The notes: generated by a model from the letters alone, not told the origin. A DNA stretch of 64,000 nt from Pulveribacter suum (GCF_003013695.1 NZ_CP027792.1:1012501-1076500), one strand, 5' to 3'. Numbered from the stretch's first letter, positions 1-8,899 are shown. Numbers and translations are program-made.

Positions 1-170
1 CCTGGGGTGAAGGGCAGCTTGAATCCGAGCTGGCCGAAAACAGCTGGCTGACGGTGGAGGCCGACCCCCAGGTCATCTTCGACGCGCCCGTGCCCGAGCG
101 CTACGACCGCGCCCTGGCCCTGCTGGGCCTGCAGTCCTGGATGCTCTCGCCCGAGGCGGGGCACGCATGA
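1..170 (+). CDS. algH: YqgE/AlgH family protein (UPF0301), 3' end only
   Basis: The reading frame open from base 3 to the TGA at 168-170 encodes about 55 C-terminal residues that resemble the end of the YqgE/AlgH family (WGEGQLESELAEN, then a DPQVIFD segment and a terminal ALALLGL helix). The start lies upstream of the window. The biochemical role of the family is poorly defined; it has been linked to alginate control in Pseudomonas. The stop overlaps the ruvX start (ATGA), and the pairing of algH with ruvX is a common proteobacterial arrangement, which supports both calls. Confidence 0.85.
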   Translation, partial: WGEGQLESELAENSWLTVEADPQVIFDAPVPERYDRALALLGLQSWMLSPEAGHA

Positions 171-622
171 GCGGCGCGCCCGCTGCCGCCGTCGCCACCC
201 CTGCCGCTGACGCGGTCCCGCCGCACTTCCAGACCTTCCTGGCCTTTGACTTTGGCGCCAAGCGCACGGGCGTGGCCGTGGGCACGCGCATGCTGGGCAC
301 CGCCTCGCCCCAGGCGACCATCCGCGCCGAGGGCGCGGACGCCCGCTTTGCCCAGGTGGCCGAGCGCATCCGCGAGTGGCAGCCCGACGCGCTGGTGGTG
401 GGCATTCCCGTGCACCCCGACGGCACGGCCCATGAGAACACCGAGCGCGCCCTGAAGTTCTCGCGCCAGCTGCGCGGCCGCTTCGGCCTGCCCGTGTATG
501 GCGTGGACGAGCGCTACAGCACCACCGCCGCGCTGGAGGACGGCGCGCGCGACGCCGATGCGGGTGCGGCCTGCATCATCCTGGAACAGTTTCTGAGGAG
601 CCTCCCCCATGACCCATCCTGA
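167..622 (+). CDS. ruvX: RuvX/YqgF, putative Holliday junction resolvase / pre-16S rRNA nuclease
   Basis: The protein has 151 residues with an RNase H-like fold. Visible motifs are FDFGAKRTGVAVG near residue 26 (first catalytic Asp), VVGIPVHPDG in the middle, VDERYSTT and the C-terminal DADAGAACIILEQFL with the last acidic residue. The family trims the 5' end of pre-16S rRNA in E. coli (YqgF) and was originally proposed as a resolvase. About 20 residues precede the usual start of the domain, rich in Ala and Pro. The start is translationally coupled to algH by ATGA, and the 3' end overlaps pyrR by 14 bases, so these genes are co-transcribed. Confidence 0.93.
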   Translation: MSGAPAAAVATPAADAVPPHFQTFLAFDFGAKRTGVAVGTRMLGTASPQATIRAEGADARFAQVAERIREWQPDALVVGIPVHPDGTAHENTERALKFSRQLRGRFGLPVYGVDERYSTTAALEDGARDADAGAACIILEQFLRSLPHDPS

Positions 623-1130
623 CGCCAACCGGCCCGGCCACCTGCTGCTGGACGCCGAGGCGCTGTACGCGGAGCTCGCGCGCGGCGTGCGCGCGCTGCT
701 GGCGCCGGGCACCCGGCTGGCCGGCATCACCTCCGGCGGCGCCTGGCTGGCCGAGCGGCTGCAGCGCGACCTGGGCCTGGCGGATGCGCCTGGCGTGCTG
801 TCCTCGTCGCTGCACCGCGACGACTTCGCCCGCCGGGGCCTGGCCGCCAGCGCGCAGACCCAGCTGCCGTTCGACGTGAACGGCGCCGACATCCTGGTGC
901 TGGACGACGTGCTCTACACCGGCCGCACCGTGCGCGCCGTGCTCAACGAGCTGTTCGACTATGGCCGCCCGGCGCGCGTGCGCCTGGCCGTGCTGGTGGA
1001 CCGCGGCGGGCGCGAGCTGCCGGTCGCCGCCGAGTTCGCGGCCGCCCGTGTGCTGCTTGCGCCCAGCCAGTCGCTGGCGCTGGCCCGCACCGAAGCCGGC
1101 GCCTTCCATTTCGACGTCAAAGAGGCCTGA
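609..1130 (+). CDS. pyrR: PyrR: bifunctional pyr operon regulator / uracil phosphoribosyltransferase
   Basis: The product has 173 residues. The PRPP-binding signature [16 protein letters not shown] is intact, followed by the family-typical [25 protein letters not shown]. PyrR makes UMP from uracil and PRPP and, in Gram-positive bacteria, attenuates pyr transcription. Here it lies directly upstream of pyrB in the same operon, as in Pseudomonas and other proteobacteria, but I see no recognisable PyrR-binding attenuator in the short spaces. The ATG at 609 has a GAGGAG ribosome binding site just upstream, inside ruvX. pyrB starts 2 bases after the stop. Confidence 0.93.
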   Translation: MTHPDANRPGHLLLDAEALYAELARGVRALLAPGTRLAGITSGGAWLAERLQRDLGLADAPGVLSSSLHRDDFARRGLAASAQTQLPFDVNGADILVLDDVLYTGRTVRAVLNELFDYGRPARVRLAVLVDRGGRELPVAAEFAAARVLLAPSQSLALARTEAGAFHFDVKEA

Positions 1131-1132
1131 CG

Positions 1133-2095
1133 GTGCTGTACAAGCGCAACCCCCAACTGAACAAGAACGGCGAGCTGATCCACCTGCTGTCCATCGAAGG
1201 GCTGCCGCGCGACACGCTGACCCACATCCTGGACACGGCCGCCAACTTCGTCAGCGTCAACGACCGCGAGGTCAAGAAGGTGCCACTCTTGCGCGGCAAG
1301 AGCGTGTTCAACCTGTTCTTCGAGAACAGCACGCGCACCCGCACCACCTTCGAGATCGCCGCCAAGCGCCTGTCGGCCGATGTCTTCAACCTGGACATCG
1401 CGCGCTCTTCCACCGCCAAGGGCGAGACGCTGCTGGACACCATCGACAACCTCTCGGCCATGGCCGCCGACCTGTTTGTGGTGCGCCACAGCGAGTCCGG
1501 CGCGCCCTACCTGATCGCCCAGCACGTGGCGCCTCACGTGCACGTGGTGAATGCTGGCGACGGGCGCCACTCGCACCCCACGCAGGGGCTGCTGGACATG
1601 TACACCATCCGGCACTACAAGCGCGATTTTTCCAACCTCACGGTGGCCATCGTCGGCGACGTGCTGCACTCGCGCGTGGCGCGCTCGGACATCCACGCGC
1701 TGACCACGCTGGGCGCGGCCGAGGTGCGCGTGGTGGGCCCGCGCACGCTGGTGCCGTCCGATCTGTCGCACATGGGCGTGCGCGTGTTCCACAACCTGGA
1801 AGACGGCATTCGCGGCTGCGACGTGGTCATCACGCTGCGGCTGCAAAACGAGCGCATGAGCGGCGCGCTGCTGCCTTCCAGCCAGGAGTACTCCAAAAGC
1901 TTCGGCCTGACGCCCGAGAAGCTGCTCCTGGCCAAGCCCGACGCCATCGTCATGCACCCCGGCCCCATCAACCGCGGCGTGGAGATCGACTCCGCCGTGG
2001 TGGACGGGCCGCAGGCGGTGATCCTGCCGCAGGTGACCTTCGGCATCGCCGTGCGCATGGCCGTTATGTCCATCGTCGCGGGGAACGACGCTTGA
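1133..2095 (+). CDS. pyrB: Aspartate carbamoyltransferase catalytic chain
   Basis: The product has 320 residues and starts with GTG 2 bases after pyrR. It catalyses carbamoyl phosphate + aspartate to carbamoyl aspartate, the committed step of pyrimidine synthesis. The carbamoyl-phosphate loop [13 protein letters not shown], the [14 protein letters not shown] motif and [11 protein letters not shown] are all present, so the enzyme should be active. It is followed by an inactive-looking dihydroorotase homologue; in Pseudomonas-type ATCases such a homologue forms a dodecamer with PyrB. No pyrI regulatory chain is nearby. Confidence 0.96.
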   Translation: MLYKRNPQLNKNGELIHLLSIEGLPRDTLTHILDTAANFVSVNDREVKKVPLLRGKSVFNLFFENSTRTRTTFEIAAKRLSADVFNLDIARSSTAKGETLLDTIDNLSAMAADLFVVRHSESGAPYLIAQHVAPHVHVVNAGDGRHSHPTQGLLDMYTIRHYKRDFSNLTVAIVGDVLHSRVARSDIHALTTLGAAEVRVVGPRTLVPSDLSHMGVRVFHNLEDGIRGCDVVITLRLQNERMSGALLPSSQEYSKSFGLTPEKLLLAKPDAIVMHPGPINRGVEIDSAVVDGPQAVILPQVTFGIAVRMAVMSIVAGNDA

Positions 2096-2096
2096 C

Positions 2097-2190
2097 CCCC
2101 CTGAGCCGCTGTGCTGCTTCCCCCCAGGGGGACGCCATCACCGGACCGGCGAAGCCTGGTCCGCGGTGGCTTCTGGCCTGGGGTGGGGAG
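2097..2190 (+). repeat. GC-rich intergenic element with C/G hairpin after pyrB
   Basis: Just after the pyrB stop, CCCCCTG (2097-2103) can pair with CAGGGGG (2125-2131). A GC-rich stretch containing CCGGACCGGCGAAGCCTGGTCCG follows in pieces. The arrangement resembles a second class of interspersed intergenic element that I recall from Comamonadaceae genomes, but only one copy was noticed here. There is no T-tract, so I do not call it a terminator; it may still slow read-through into the next gene. Confidence 0.4.
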
Positions 2191-2204
2191 AACTGAGTGC
2201 TACT

Positions 2205-2253
2205 TATTTGATAGCTGCTTGCGCTTGACCAGCAAGCGTTAGCGGCCTTTTTG
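2205..2253 (+). repeat. Family repeat copy, forward, just upstream of pyrC'
   Basis: This copy of the window's ~48-bp repeat carries TTTGATAGCTGC, GCGCTTG, CAAGCG and GGCCTTTTT in the standard order. It ends only about 10 bases before the pyrC' ATG, so it takes the place where a ribosome binding site would be expected, and no clear Shine-Dalgarno sequence is visible. Confidence 0.8.
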
Positions 2254-2263
2254 CTGATAAACC

Positions 2264-3556
2264 ATGAAAATCCTGATCGAAAACGGCCGCGTCATCGACC
2301 CCGCCAGCGGGCTGGACCAGGTGTGCAGCGTGGCGCTGGCGGCCGGGCGCATCATTGCCGTGGACCGGCTGCCCGAGGGCTTTGCGCCGGCGCGGCGCAT
2401 CGATGCCAGCGGCTGCCTGGTACTGCCCGGCCTGGTGGACTTGGCCGCGCGGCTGCGCGAGCCCGGCTACGAGCACGAGGGCATGCTCGAATCCGAGATG
2501 GCCGCGGCCGTGGCCGGCGGCGTGACCAGCCTGGTCTGCCCGCCCGACACCGACCCGGTGCTGGACGAGCCGGGCCTGGTGCAGATGCTGAAGTTCCGCG
2601 CCGAAAAGCTGCACCAGGCGCGCCTGTTCCCGCTGGGGGCGCTCACGCGCGGGCTGGCCGGGGAGGTGCTGACCGAGATGGCCGAGCTGACCGAGGCCGG
2701 CTGCGTGGGCTTTTCCCAGGCCGAGGTGCAGCTGCCCAGCACCCAGGTGCTGCAGCGCGCGCTGCAGTACGCCGCCACCTTCGGCTACACCGTCTGGCTG
2801 CGCCCGCAAGAGCTGCACCTGGGCCGCGGCGTAGCCGCCAGCGGCCCGCTGGCCACGCGCATGGGCCTGTCCGGCGTGCCGGTGGCGGCCGAGACCATTG
2901 CGCTGCACACCATCTTCGAGCTGATGAAAACCACCGGCGCGCGCGTGCACCTGTGCCGCCTGTCCAGCAGCGCCGGGGTGGATCTGGTGCGCCAGGCCAA
3001 GGCGGCGGGTCTGCCCGTCAGCTGTGACGTGAGCATCAACTCGCTCATGTTCACCGACACCGATATCGGCTACTTCGACAGCCGCGCGCGCCTCACGCCG
3101 GTGCTGCGCCAGCAGCGCGACCGCGAGGCGCTGTCCGCCGGCCTGGCCGACGGCACCATCGACGCGCTGGTCTCCGACCACACGCCGGTGGACGACGACG
3201 CCAAGGCGCTGCCTTTTGCCGAAGCCGAGGCCGGCGCCACCGGGCTGGAGCTGCTGCTGTCGGTGGCCGTCAAGTGGTCGCAGGACGCTGGCGTGCCCCT
3301 GGCGCGCGCGCTGGCTGCCGTCACCGCCGAGCCGGCGCGGGTGCTGGGCGCCTCGCTGGGCACGCTGCAGGCCAGCGTCGGCCGCCTTGCCGAGGGGGGC
3401 GTGGGCGACCTGTGCATCGTGGATGCGGGCACCCACTGGACCGTGCAGGCCGCGGCGCTGGCCAGCCAGGGCCGGCACACGCCGTTCTCCGGCTACGAAC
3501 TGCCTGCGCGCGTGCGCGCCACCCTGGTGGGCGGGCAGGTCGCATTCGAGCGCTGA
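2264..3556 (+). CDS. pyrC': Dihydroorotase-like protein lacking metal ligands (non-catalytic PyrC')
   Basis: The product has 430 residues with a class I dihydroorotase/amidohydrolase fold. The diagnostic PGxxDxHxHLREPG motif reads PGLVDLAARLREPG (about residues 55-68): both His ligands are replaced, by Ala61 and Arg63. The HLCHxS-type ligand site reads HLCRLSS. A downstream SDHTPVDDD segment keeps the Asp. This pattern matches the inactive PyrC' (PyrX) partner of ATCase in Pseudomonas. By analogy the protein probably stabilises the PyrB dodecamer, and an active dihydroorotase should be encoded elsewhere. It is the fourth gene after ruvX, separated from pyrB by 168 bases that hold two repeat elements. 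Confidence 0.88.
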   Translation: MKILIENGRVIDPASGLDQVCSVALAAGRIIAVDRLPEGFAPARRIDASGCLVLPGLVDLAARLREPGYEHEGMLESEMAAAVAGGVTSLVCPPDTDPVLDEPGLVQMLKFRAEKLHQARLFPLGALTRGLAGEVLTEMAELTEAGCVGFSQAEVQLPSTQVLQRALQYAATFGYTVWLRPQELHLGRGVAASGPLATRMGLSGVPVAAETIALHTIFELMKTTGARVHLCRLSSSAGVDLVRQAKAAGLPVSCDVSINSLMFTDTDIGYFDSRARLTPVLRQQRDREALSAGLADGTIDALVSDHTPVDDDAKALPFAEAEAGATGLELLLSVAVKWSQDAGVPLARALAAVTAEPARVLGASLGTLQASVGRLAEGGVGDLCIVDAGTHWTVQAAALASQGRHTPFSGYELPARVRATLVGGQVAFER

Positions 3557-3567
3557 GCCTGCGCGCG

Positions 3568-4305
3568 GTGCGCACGCTGCGCGCGCTGTGGCGGCTGGCG
3601 CGCATCGCCGCCCACCTGTTGCTGGGCCTGGCCATCGTGGCGCTGCGCTTTCCGCGGCTGCAGGAAGACCAGCGCCAGGCCCGCGTGCAGGCCTGGTCGC
3701 TGGCGCTGCTGGGCCACGCCGGCATACGGCTGCAGGTGCGCGGCACGCCGCCCCTGGGCGGGCCGGTGCTGCTGGTGGCCAACCACTCGTCCTGGCTGGA
3801 CATTCCGATGCTGCACGCGGCGCGCTACTGCCGCTTCGTCTCCAAGGACGACGTGCAGGACTGGCCGCTGGTGGGCACCCTGGCCACCGCCGCGGGCACG
3901 CTCTACCTGGCGCGCGAGTCGCGCCGCGGCATGCTGCGCACGCTGGAGCTGATGCGCGCCGCCCTGGCGCAGGGCCAGGTGCTGGCCGTGTTTCCCGAGG
4001 GCACGACGGGCGACGGGCGCACGCTGCTGCCCTTTCACGCCAATTTGCTGCAGTCGGCCATCGCCAGCGGCGCGCCGGTGCAGCCCGTGGCCCTGGGCTT
4101 TGCCGATGCCGCCAGCGGCGCGCCCAGCTACGCGCCCTGCTGGCCGGGCGACGAGAGCCTGCTGCGCGCCGTCTGGCGCACGCTAGCGGCGCCGGCGCTG
4201 GTCGCGCAGGTGCACTTTGGCGCGCCCGAGCCGGCAGCCGGGCGCGAGCGGCGTGCCTGGGCCCGGTCGCTGCAGGCCGGCGTGGAGCGGCTGCGCCAGG
4301 CCTGA
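3568..4305 (+). CDS. plsC: Lysophospholipid acyltransferase (PlsC-type 1-acylglycerol-3-phosphate O-acyltransferase)
   Basis: The product has about 245 residues. The acyltransferase box NHSSWLD (H-x4-D) and the FPEGTTGDG box are both present, with a hydrophobic N-terminal helix (HLLLGLAIVALRF). The enzyme would transfer an acyl chain to lysophosphatidic acid at the inner membrane. I chose GTG at 3568, 11 bases after the pyrC' stop; in-frame CTG codons slightly upstream are alternatives. The tight spacing implies co-transcription with the pyr operon, so phospholipid and pyrimidine synthesis may be co-expressed. Confidence 0.85.
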   Translation: MRTLRALWRLARIAAHLLLGLAIVALRFPRLQEDQRQARVQAWSLALLGHAGIRLQVRGTPPLGGPVLLVANHSSWLDIPMLHAARYCRFVSKDDVQDWPLVGTLATAAGTLYLARESRRGMLRTLELMRAALAQGQVLAVFPEGTTGDGRTLLPFHANLLQSAIASGAPVQPVALGFADAASGAPSYAPCWPGDESLLRAVWRTLAAPALVAQVHFGAPEPAAGRERRAWARSLQAGVERLRQA

Positions 4306-4453
4306 GGCTCCCGCGCCACGGGCGGTGGTAACTTCCCCGTTACAAGCGCAGGGCCGCCGCAGCGCTGCGCTAACGTTCGCGCTTGCCGCGCCCGGCGCGG
4401 CGCATGGCGTCTGACAAGACAAGCTGCACCTGACCCAAGAAGAGGGGACCACC

Positions 4454-5641
4454 GTGAGACTCATCGAACGCGCAACCGCCATCATCCTCAGGCCCCGCCA
4501 GGCCTGGGCGGAGATCGACACCGAACCGGCCAGCACCGGGCAGCTCGTCACGGGCTACCTGATGATCCTGGCGGCCATCCCTGCCGTGTGCGCCTTCATC
4601 GGCCTGTCGCTGATCGGCGTGGGCGGCGCGGGCTACCGCTTTCGCCTGCCTTTGGCGGCCGGGCTGGTCAACATGGTGCTGTCCTATGTGCTCAGCATCG
4701 TGGGGGTGTACGTGCTGTCGCTGGTCATCAATGCACTGGCGCCCACATTCGGCGGCACGCGCAATCCGCTGCAGGCGCTGAAAGTGGCGGTATATGCCAG
4801 CACGGCCGCCATGCTGGGCGGCCTGTTCAGCCTGCTGCCCATGCTGGCCATCCTGGGCCTGGTGGCGGCGCTGTATTCGCTCTACCTGCTGTACCTGGGC
4901 CTGCCGGTGCTGATGCGCAGCCCCGCCGCGCGTGCGCTGCCCTACACCGCCGTGGTGGTGCTGGCGGCGCTGGTGATTGGCGCGGTGATGGCGGCGGTGG
5001 TCTCCCTGGCCAGTCCGGCCGCGCCCTCGGCCCTGGGCCGCGTGGGCGGTGCGCCTGCCGTGGTCATTGACACCCCGCAGGGCCGGGTGACGGTGGACAC
5101 CGCCCGTCTGGAAGAGAGGGGCAAGAAGATGCAGGAGGCGGCAGGCACGGCCGCGCAGGCCGGCGGCGCGCCCGCAGCGACTGGTGCGGCCGGCGCCTCG
5201 GCAAACCTGGCAGCCTTCAAGGCGGCGCTGCCGGCCAGCGTGGCCGGCCTGCCGCGCACGGCCTTCAACGCGCACGACGGCGCGGCCCTGGGCATCCCTA
5301 TCAGCCAGGCCGAAGCCGAATACGGCAGCGGCGAGCGCACGGTCACCATCTCCATCGTGGACAGCGGCCCCATGGGCCAGCTGGCGCAGATGGCCGGACT
5401 GGTGCAGGGCGAGAGCGAAACGGAAGATTCGGTGGACAAGACCTGGCAGGACAATGGCCGCACCATGCAGCACAGCTATGCCAAGGACGGCAGCCAGGCC
5501 GAGCTGCGTGCGATCCTGAAGAACGGCATGCTGGTCAGCGTGGAGGGCACGAACGTGCCCCTTCAGCAGGTGCAGGCTGCCATGGCGCAGATCGATCTGG
5601 GCACGCTGGAGCGCCTGCAGCGGCCCGCTGCCAAGCCTTGA
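4454..5641 (+). CDS. Yip1-family membrane protein with C-terminal exported domain
   Basis: The product has 395 residues and a GTG start preceded by AGAGGGGA. Residues 1 to about 190 carry about five transmembrane segments and begin with the family-typical RATAIILRPRQAWAEI. The remaining ~200 residues start with an Ala-rich linker and form a soluble domain, probably periplasmic. The Yip1 fold is known from eukaryotic vesicle proteins; bacterial members have no settled function. The gene stands alone: its 3' end faces the minus-strand ATPase gene only 27 bases away. Confidence 0.75.
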   Translation: MRLIERATAIILRPRQAWAEIDTEPASTGQLVTGYLMILAAIPAVCAFIGLSLIGVGGAGYRFRLPLAAGLVNMVLSYVLSIVGVYVLSLVINALAPTFGGTRNPLQALKVAVYASTAAMLGGLFSLLPMLAILGLVAALYSLYLLYLGLPVLMRSPAARALPYTAVVVLAALVIGAVMAAVVSLASPAAPSALGRVGGAPAVVIDTPQGRVTVDTARLEERGKKMQEAAGTAAQAGGAPAATGAAGASANLAAFKAALPASVAGLPRTAFNAHDGAALGIPISQAEAEYGSGERTVTISIVDSGPMGQLAQMAGLVQGESETEDSVDKTWQDNGRTMQHSYAKDGSQAELRAILKNGMLVSVEGTNVPLQQVQAAMAQIDLGTLERLQRPAAKP

Positions 5642-5668
5642 GCCTTTTCCGAAAAATCCGGGGCCGGC

Positions 5669-6733
5669 TCAGGCGCGGGCAAAGGTGACCACATGGTCCA
5701 CCTGTGGGCGAATGCCGATCCACTCGCCCACGGCGTGGTCATGGTGGCTGGGCACGTGGGCCATCACCGTAAGGCCCCCGGCCAGCTCCAGCGTGTAGAG
5801 AAACTCGGCGCCGCGAAACGACTTGCGCAGCACACGCGCCTGTACCGGCGCGGCGTCGTCGTGCACCACGTCGTCGGGGCGCAGCAGCACGTCGCAGCGC
5901 GCATCCTCATACGCCGAGGGCAGGGGGCAGCCATCGATGTCCGTCAGGTCGCCCAGCGGCGTGCGTGCCACCACATGGCCGCCCTGGTTGACCAGCTCGG
6001 CCGGGGCGAACACGCCGTGGCCGATGAAGCTGGCGACAAAGCGCGTGGCCGGGCGGTGGTACAGGGCATAGGCGTCGTCCCACTGGTGCAGATGGCCGGC
6101 TTCCATCACACCGATGCGGTCGCCGATGGCAAAGGCCTCCATCTGGTCATGCGTGACGAACAGCGCCGTGGCGCCTGCCGCCTTCAAAATGCCGCGCACC
6201 TCGTGCGCCAGGCGCTCGCGCAGGTCCACGTCCAGGTTGGAAAACGGCTCGTCCAGCAGCATCAGCCGCGGGCGCGGGGCCAGGGCCCGTGCCAGCGCCA
6301 CGCGCTGCTGCTGCCCGCCTGACAGCTCGTGCGGAAAGCGCGCCTCGCTGCCGGCCAGGCCGACCAGCGCCAGCGCCTCGCGCACGCGCTGGCCCTGCTC
6401 AGGCTTGGGCAAATCCTGCACGCCGAAGGCCACGTTGCGCCCCACCGACAGGTGCGGAAACAGGGCGTAGTCCTGGAACACCATGCCGATGCGCCGCTCT
6501 TCCGGCGGCACGCTGCGCCCGGGCGCCCCGACCCGCTCGCCCCCTAGGCGGATGCTGCCGCCGGCCACCGGCTCCAGCCCCGCCACGGCGCGCAGCAGCG
6601 TGGTCTTGCCGCAGCCCGAGGGGCCGATCAGCACGCCGATCTCGCCGGGCGCCAGGCCCAGCGTCACGCCCTGCACGGCCGGTTGCATGCGTGGGCCGTA
6701 GCGCACGTCCAGTTGGGAGACTTCCAGGAACAT
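5669..6733 (-). CDS. fbpC: Ferric iron ABC transporter ATP-binding protein (FbpC-like)
   Basis: The product has 354 residues. It has Walker [12 protein letters not shown], signature [15 protein letters not shown], Walker [13 protein letters not shown] and the switch His in [12 protein letters not shown]-terminal TOBE-like region of about 120 residues follows, as in FbpC/PotA-type ATPases. It should power the permease encoded divergently at 6838. Assignment to iron comes from similarity to FbpC, from the two-domain permease and from a Fur-like site in the shared 104-bp promoter region. No periplasmic iron-binding protein (FbpA) gene is adjacent. Confidence 0.85.
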   Translation of the reverse strand: MFLEVSQLDVRYGPRMQPAVQGVTLGLAPGEIGVLIGPSGCGKTTLLRAVAGLEPVAGGSIRLGGERVGAPGRSVPPEERRIGMVFQDYALFPHLSVGRNVAFGVQDLPKPEQGQRVREALALVGLAGSEARFPHELSGGQQQRVALARALAPRPRLMLLDEPFSNLDVDLRERLAHEVRGILKAAGATALFVTHDQMEAFAIGDRIGVMEAGHLHQWDDAYALYHRPATRFVASFIGHGVFAPAELVNQGGHVVARTPLGDLTDIDGCPLPSAYEDARCDVLLRPDDVVHDDAAPVQARVLRKSFRGAEFLYTLELAGGLTVMAHVPSHHDHAVGEWIGIRPQVDHVVTFARA

Positions 6734-6753
6734 GGCGGGATTTTAAGTTGCGT

Positions 6754-6774
6754 AGAATTATTCCCATTTGCATT
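6754..6774. promoter_or_regulatory. Putative Fur box between fbpC and fbpB
   Basis: The AT-rich stretch AGAATTATTCCCATTTGCAT stands out in GC-rich DNA and resembles betaproteobacterial Fur sites (AAT-ATTATTCTCATTTGCAT type). It starts 21 bases upstream of fbpC and lies 64 bases before fbpB, so it could repress both directions when iron is plentiful. It is not a perfect match to the 19-bp consensus. Confidence 0.55.
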
Positions 6775-6837
6775 GCTGGCCGCTGCGCCGGCGCCGGGAC
6801 GGCATTTTTCTCTCACAGCCTGTTCAGGCTCTTACAC

Positions 6838-8520
6838 ATGCTTGATGCCGCGCCCCTGGTGCACCCTTTTCGCGCTCCCCCCTCCTTGCCTCGCTTCCTT
6901 GCCGCGCCGCTGCGCTCCGCGTTCCTGATCCTGCTGTCCCTGGCGCTGGTGCTGCCCGTGCTGGCAGTGTTTGCCGCCTGGCTGCCCGGCACGGTGGGCG
7001 GTGAGCAGGCCGGCGCCATCGTGCGCGAGATGGCCGCCACGGTGCTGCCCGAGTACCTGTGGACCACCGTCCTCCTGGGGCTGGCCGTGGCACTGGGCGC
7101 CGCCGTGGTCGGCACGGCCAGCGCGGCGACCGTCACGCTGTTCGACTTTCCCGGCCGGCGGGCGCTGGAATGGCTGCTGCTGCTGCCCCTGGCCATGCCG
7201 GCCTATGTCACGGCCTATGCCTACACCGACTTTTTGCAGTTCAGCGGCCCGCTGCAGGTCTGGCTGCGCGAGACCTTCGGGCTGGAGGGGCGCCTGCTGC
7301 CCGAGGTGCGCAGCCTGTGGGGCGCCATCTGGGTCTTCATCTTCTCGCTGTACCCCTACGTCTATCTGCTGGCGCGCACGGCGCTGTCCGAGCGCGCGGC
7401 GCACCTGATGGAGGCGGCGCGCCTGCTCGGCGCATCGCCCGCGCGGCGCATCGCCCAGGTGGCGCTGCCGCTGGCGCGCCCCGCCGTAGCCGCCGGCGTA
7501 GCGCTGGTGCTGATGGAGACGCTCGCGGACTTCGGCGTGACCAGCTACTTCGGCATCCAGACCTTCACCGTGGGCATCTACAAGGCTTGGCTGGCCATGG
7601 ACGACCGCCTGGCCGCCGCGCAGCTGGCCACCATCTTGCTGGTGCTGGTGGCGCTGCTGCTGCACCTGGAGCTGCGCGCGCAGCGGCGCATGCGCTTTGC
7701 CGCGGGCGGTGTGGGCCGCGCCGGCTCGGCCGAGGCCGAACCCCTGCGGCTGGGCACGGGCGGGCGGGTGTTGGCCTGGGCCGTGTGCCTGGTGCCGGTG
7801 TTCATGGGCTTTTTCGCGCCGGTGCTGTTCATGCTGCGCCCGCTGGCGGCCGACTGGTCGGTGCTGCCCTGGGGGCGCTTCGTCGAATGGGCCGGCAACA
7901 GCGTGCGGCTGGGCGGCATCACGGCGGCACTGGCGGTGGCGATCAGCTTCGTGCTGGCCTTTGCCGTGCGCCGCAGCCGCGACACCTTCACCCGCGCCGT
8001 GGTGCGCCTGGCCAGCCTGGGCTACGCCGTGCCGGGCGCCGTCATCGTGGTGGGGCTGCTGCTGCCCGTGGGCTGGGTGCAGCAGGCGGCGCCCGCTTGG
8101 GGCCTGCCGGCACTGGTCACGGCCACGGCGGTGGGCATCGTCTGGGCCTACCTGGTGCGCTTTTGCGCGGTGGCGCTGCAGTCGCTGCAAAGCGGCTACG
8201 CGCGCATCCCCATGAGCCTGGACGACTCCTCGCGCATGCTCGGCGTGGGCGGCGTGCAGCTGCTCTCGCGCGTGCACTGGCCGCTGCTCAAGCGCTCGGC
8301 GTCGGCCGCAGCGCTGCTGGTGTTTGTGGACGTGATGAAGGAGCTGCCCGCCACGATGGTGCTGCGCCCGTTCAACAGCGACACGCTGGCCGTGGTGGCC
8401 TACCAGCTGGCGCGCGACGAGCGCCTGGGCGAGGCGGCGCTGCCCTCGCTGGCGCTGGTGGCCGTGGGTTTGGTGCCGGTCATATTGCTCAGCCGCACGC
8501 TGCGCGCGTCCAGACGCTGA
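6838..8520 (+). CDS. fbpB: Ferric iron ABC transporter permease (FbpB-like, fused double permease)
   Basis: The product has 560 residues with two tandem permease modules of about six transmembrane helices each. Each module has an EAA-type loop that contacts the ATPase: EAARLLGASPARRIAQVALP in the first half, DDSSRMLGVGGVQLLS in the second. The second module ends with the typical VDVMKELPATMVLRPFN. I start at the ATG at 6838 because the frame upstream runs through the divergent promoter. The partner ATPase is encoded divergently. The arsC-like gene follows after 16 bases and is probably co-transcribed. Confidence 0.87.
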   Translation: MLDAAPLVHPFRAPPSLPRFLAAPLRSAFLILLSLALVLPVLAVFAAWLPGTVGGEQAGAIVREMAATVLPEYLWTTVLLGLAVALGAAVVGTASAATVTLFDFPGRRALEWLLLLPLAMPAYVTAYAYTDFLQFSGPLQVWLRETFGLEGRLLPEVRSLWGAIWVFIFSLYPYVYLLARTALSERAAHLMEAARLLGASPARRIAQVALPLARPAVAAGVALVLMETLADFGVTSYFGIQTFTVGIYKAWLAMDDRLAAAQLATILLVLVALLLHLELRAQRRMRFAAGGVGRAGSAEAEPLRLGTGGRVLAWAVCLVPVFMGFFAPVLFMLRPLAADWSVLPWGRFVEWAGNSVRLGGITAALAVAISFVLAFAVRRSRDTFTRAVVRLASLGYAVPGAVIVVGLLLPVGWVQQAAPAWGLPALVTATAVGIVWAYLVRFCAVALQSLQSGYARIPMSLDDSSRMLGVGGVQLLSRVHWPLLKRSASAAALLVFVDVMKELPATMVLRPFNSDTLAVVAYQLARDERLGEAALPSLALVAVGLVPVILLSRTLRASRR

Positions 8521-8536
8521 ACCTAAACTGCCGGGC

Positions 8537-8899
8537 ATGACTCCCTCATCGCCCGACATCACCTTCTATCACAACGCCCGTTGCAGCAATTCGCGCGGCG
8601 CACTGGCGCTGCTGCGTGAACGCGGCATCGAGCCGGTCATCGTCGATTACATCGCCCACCCGCTGGATGCGGCGCAGCTCAAGGCGTTGGTGGAACGCCT
8701 GGCTGTGCCGGTGCGCGAGCTGCTGCGCAGCAAGGAGGCAGCCTACGCCGAGCTGGACCTGGGCAATGCTGCGCGCAGCGACGACGAGCTGATCGCCGCC
8801 GTGGCCGTACACCCCGAACTGCTGAACCGGCCCATCGTCGTCACCCCGCGCGGTGCGCTGCTGTGCCGCCCGCCGGAGCGGGTGCTGGAGATCCTGTAG
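8537..8899 (+). CDS. arsC: ArsC-family (glutaredoxin-dependent arsenate reductase-like) protein
   Basis: The product has 120 residues with a thioredoxin-like fold. The active-site loop reads HNARCSNSRG with Cys16, corresponding to HNPACGTSR of plasmid ArsC. The C-terminal RPIVVTPRGALLCRPPE holds the anion-binding arginines, so glutathione/glutaredoxin-dependent arsenate reduction is plausible. No arsB, acr3 or arsR is near. The chromosomal YfgD-type relatives are not firmly linked to arsenic, so the physiological role stays open. It follows fbpB closely. Confidence 0.8.
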   Translation: MTPSSPDITFYHNARCSNSRGALALLRERGIEPVIVDYIAHPLDAAQLKALVERLAVPVRELLRSKEAAYAELDLGNAARSDDELIAAVAVHPELLNRPIVVTPRGALLCRPPERVLEIL

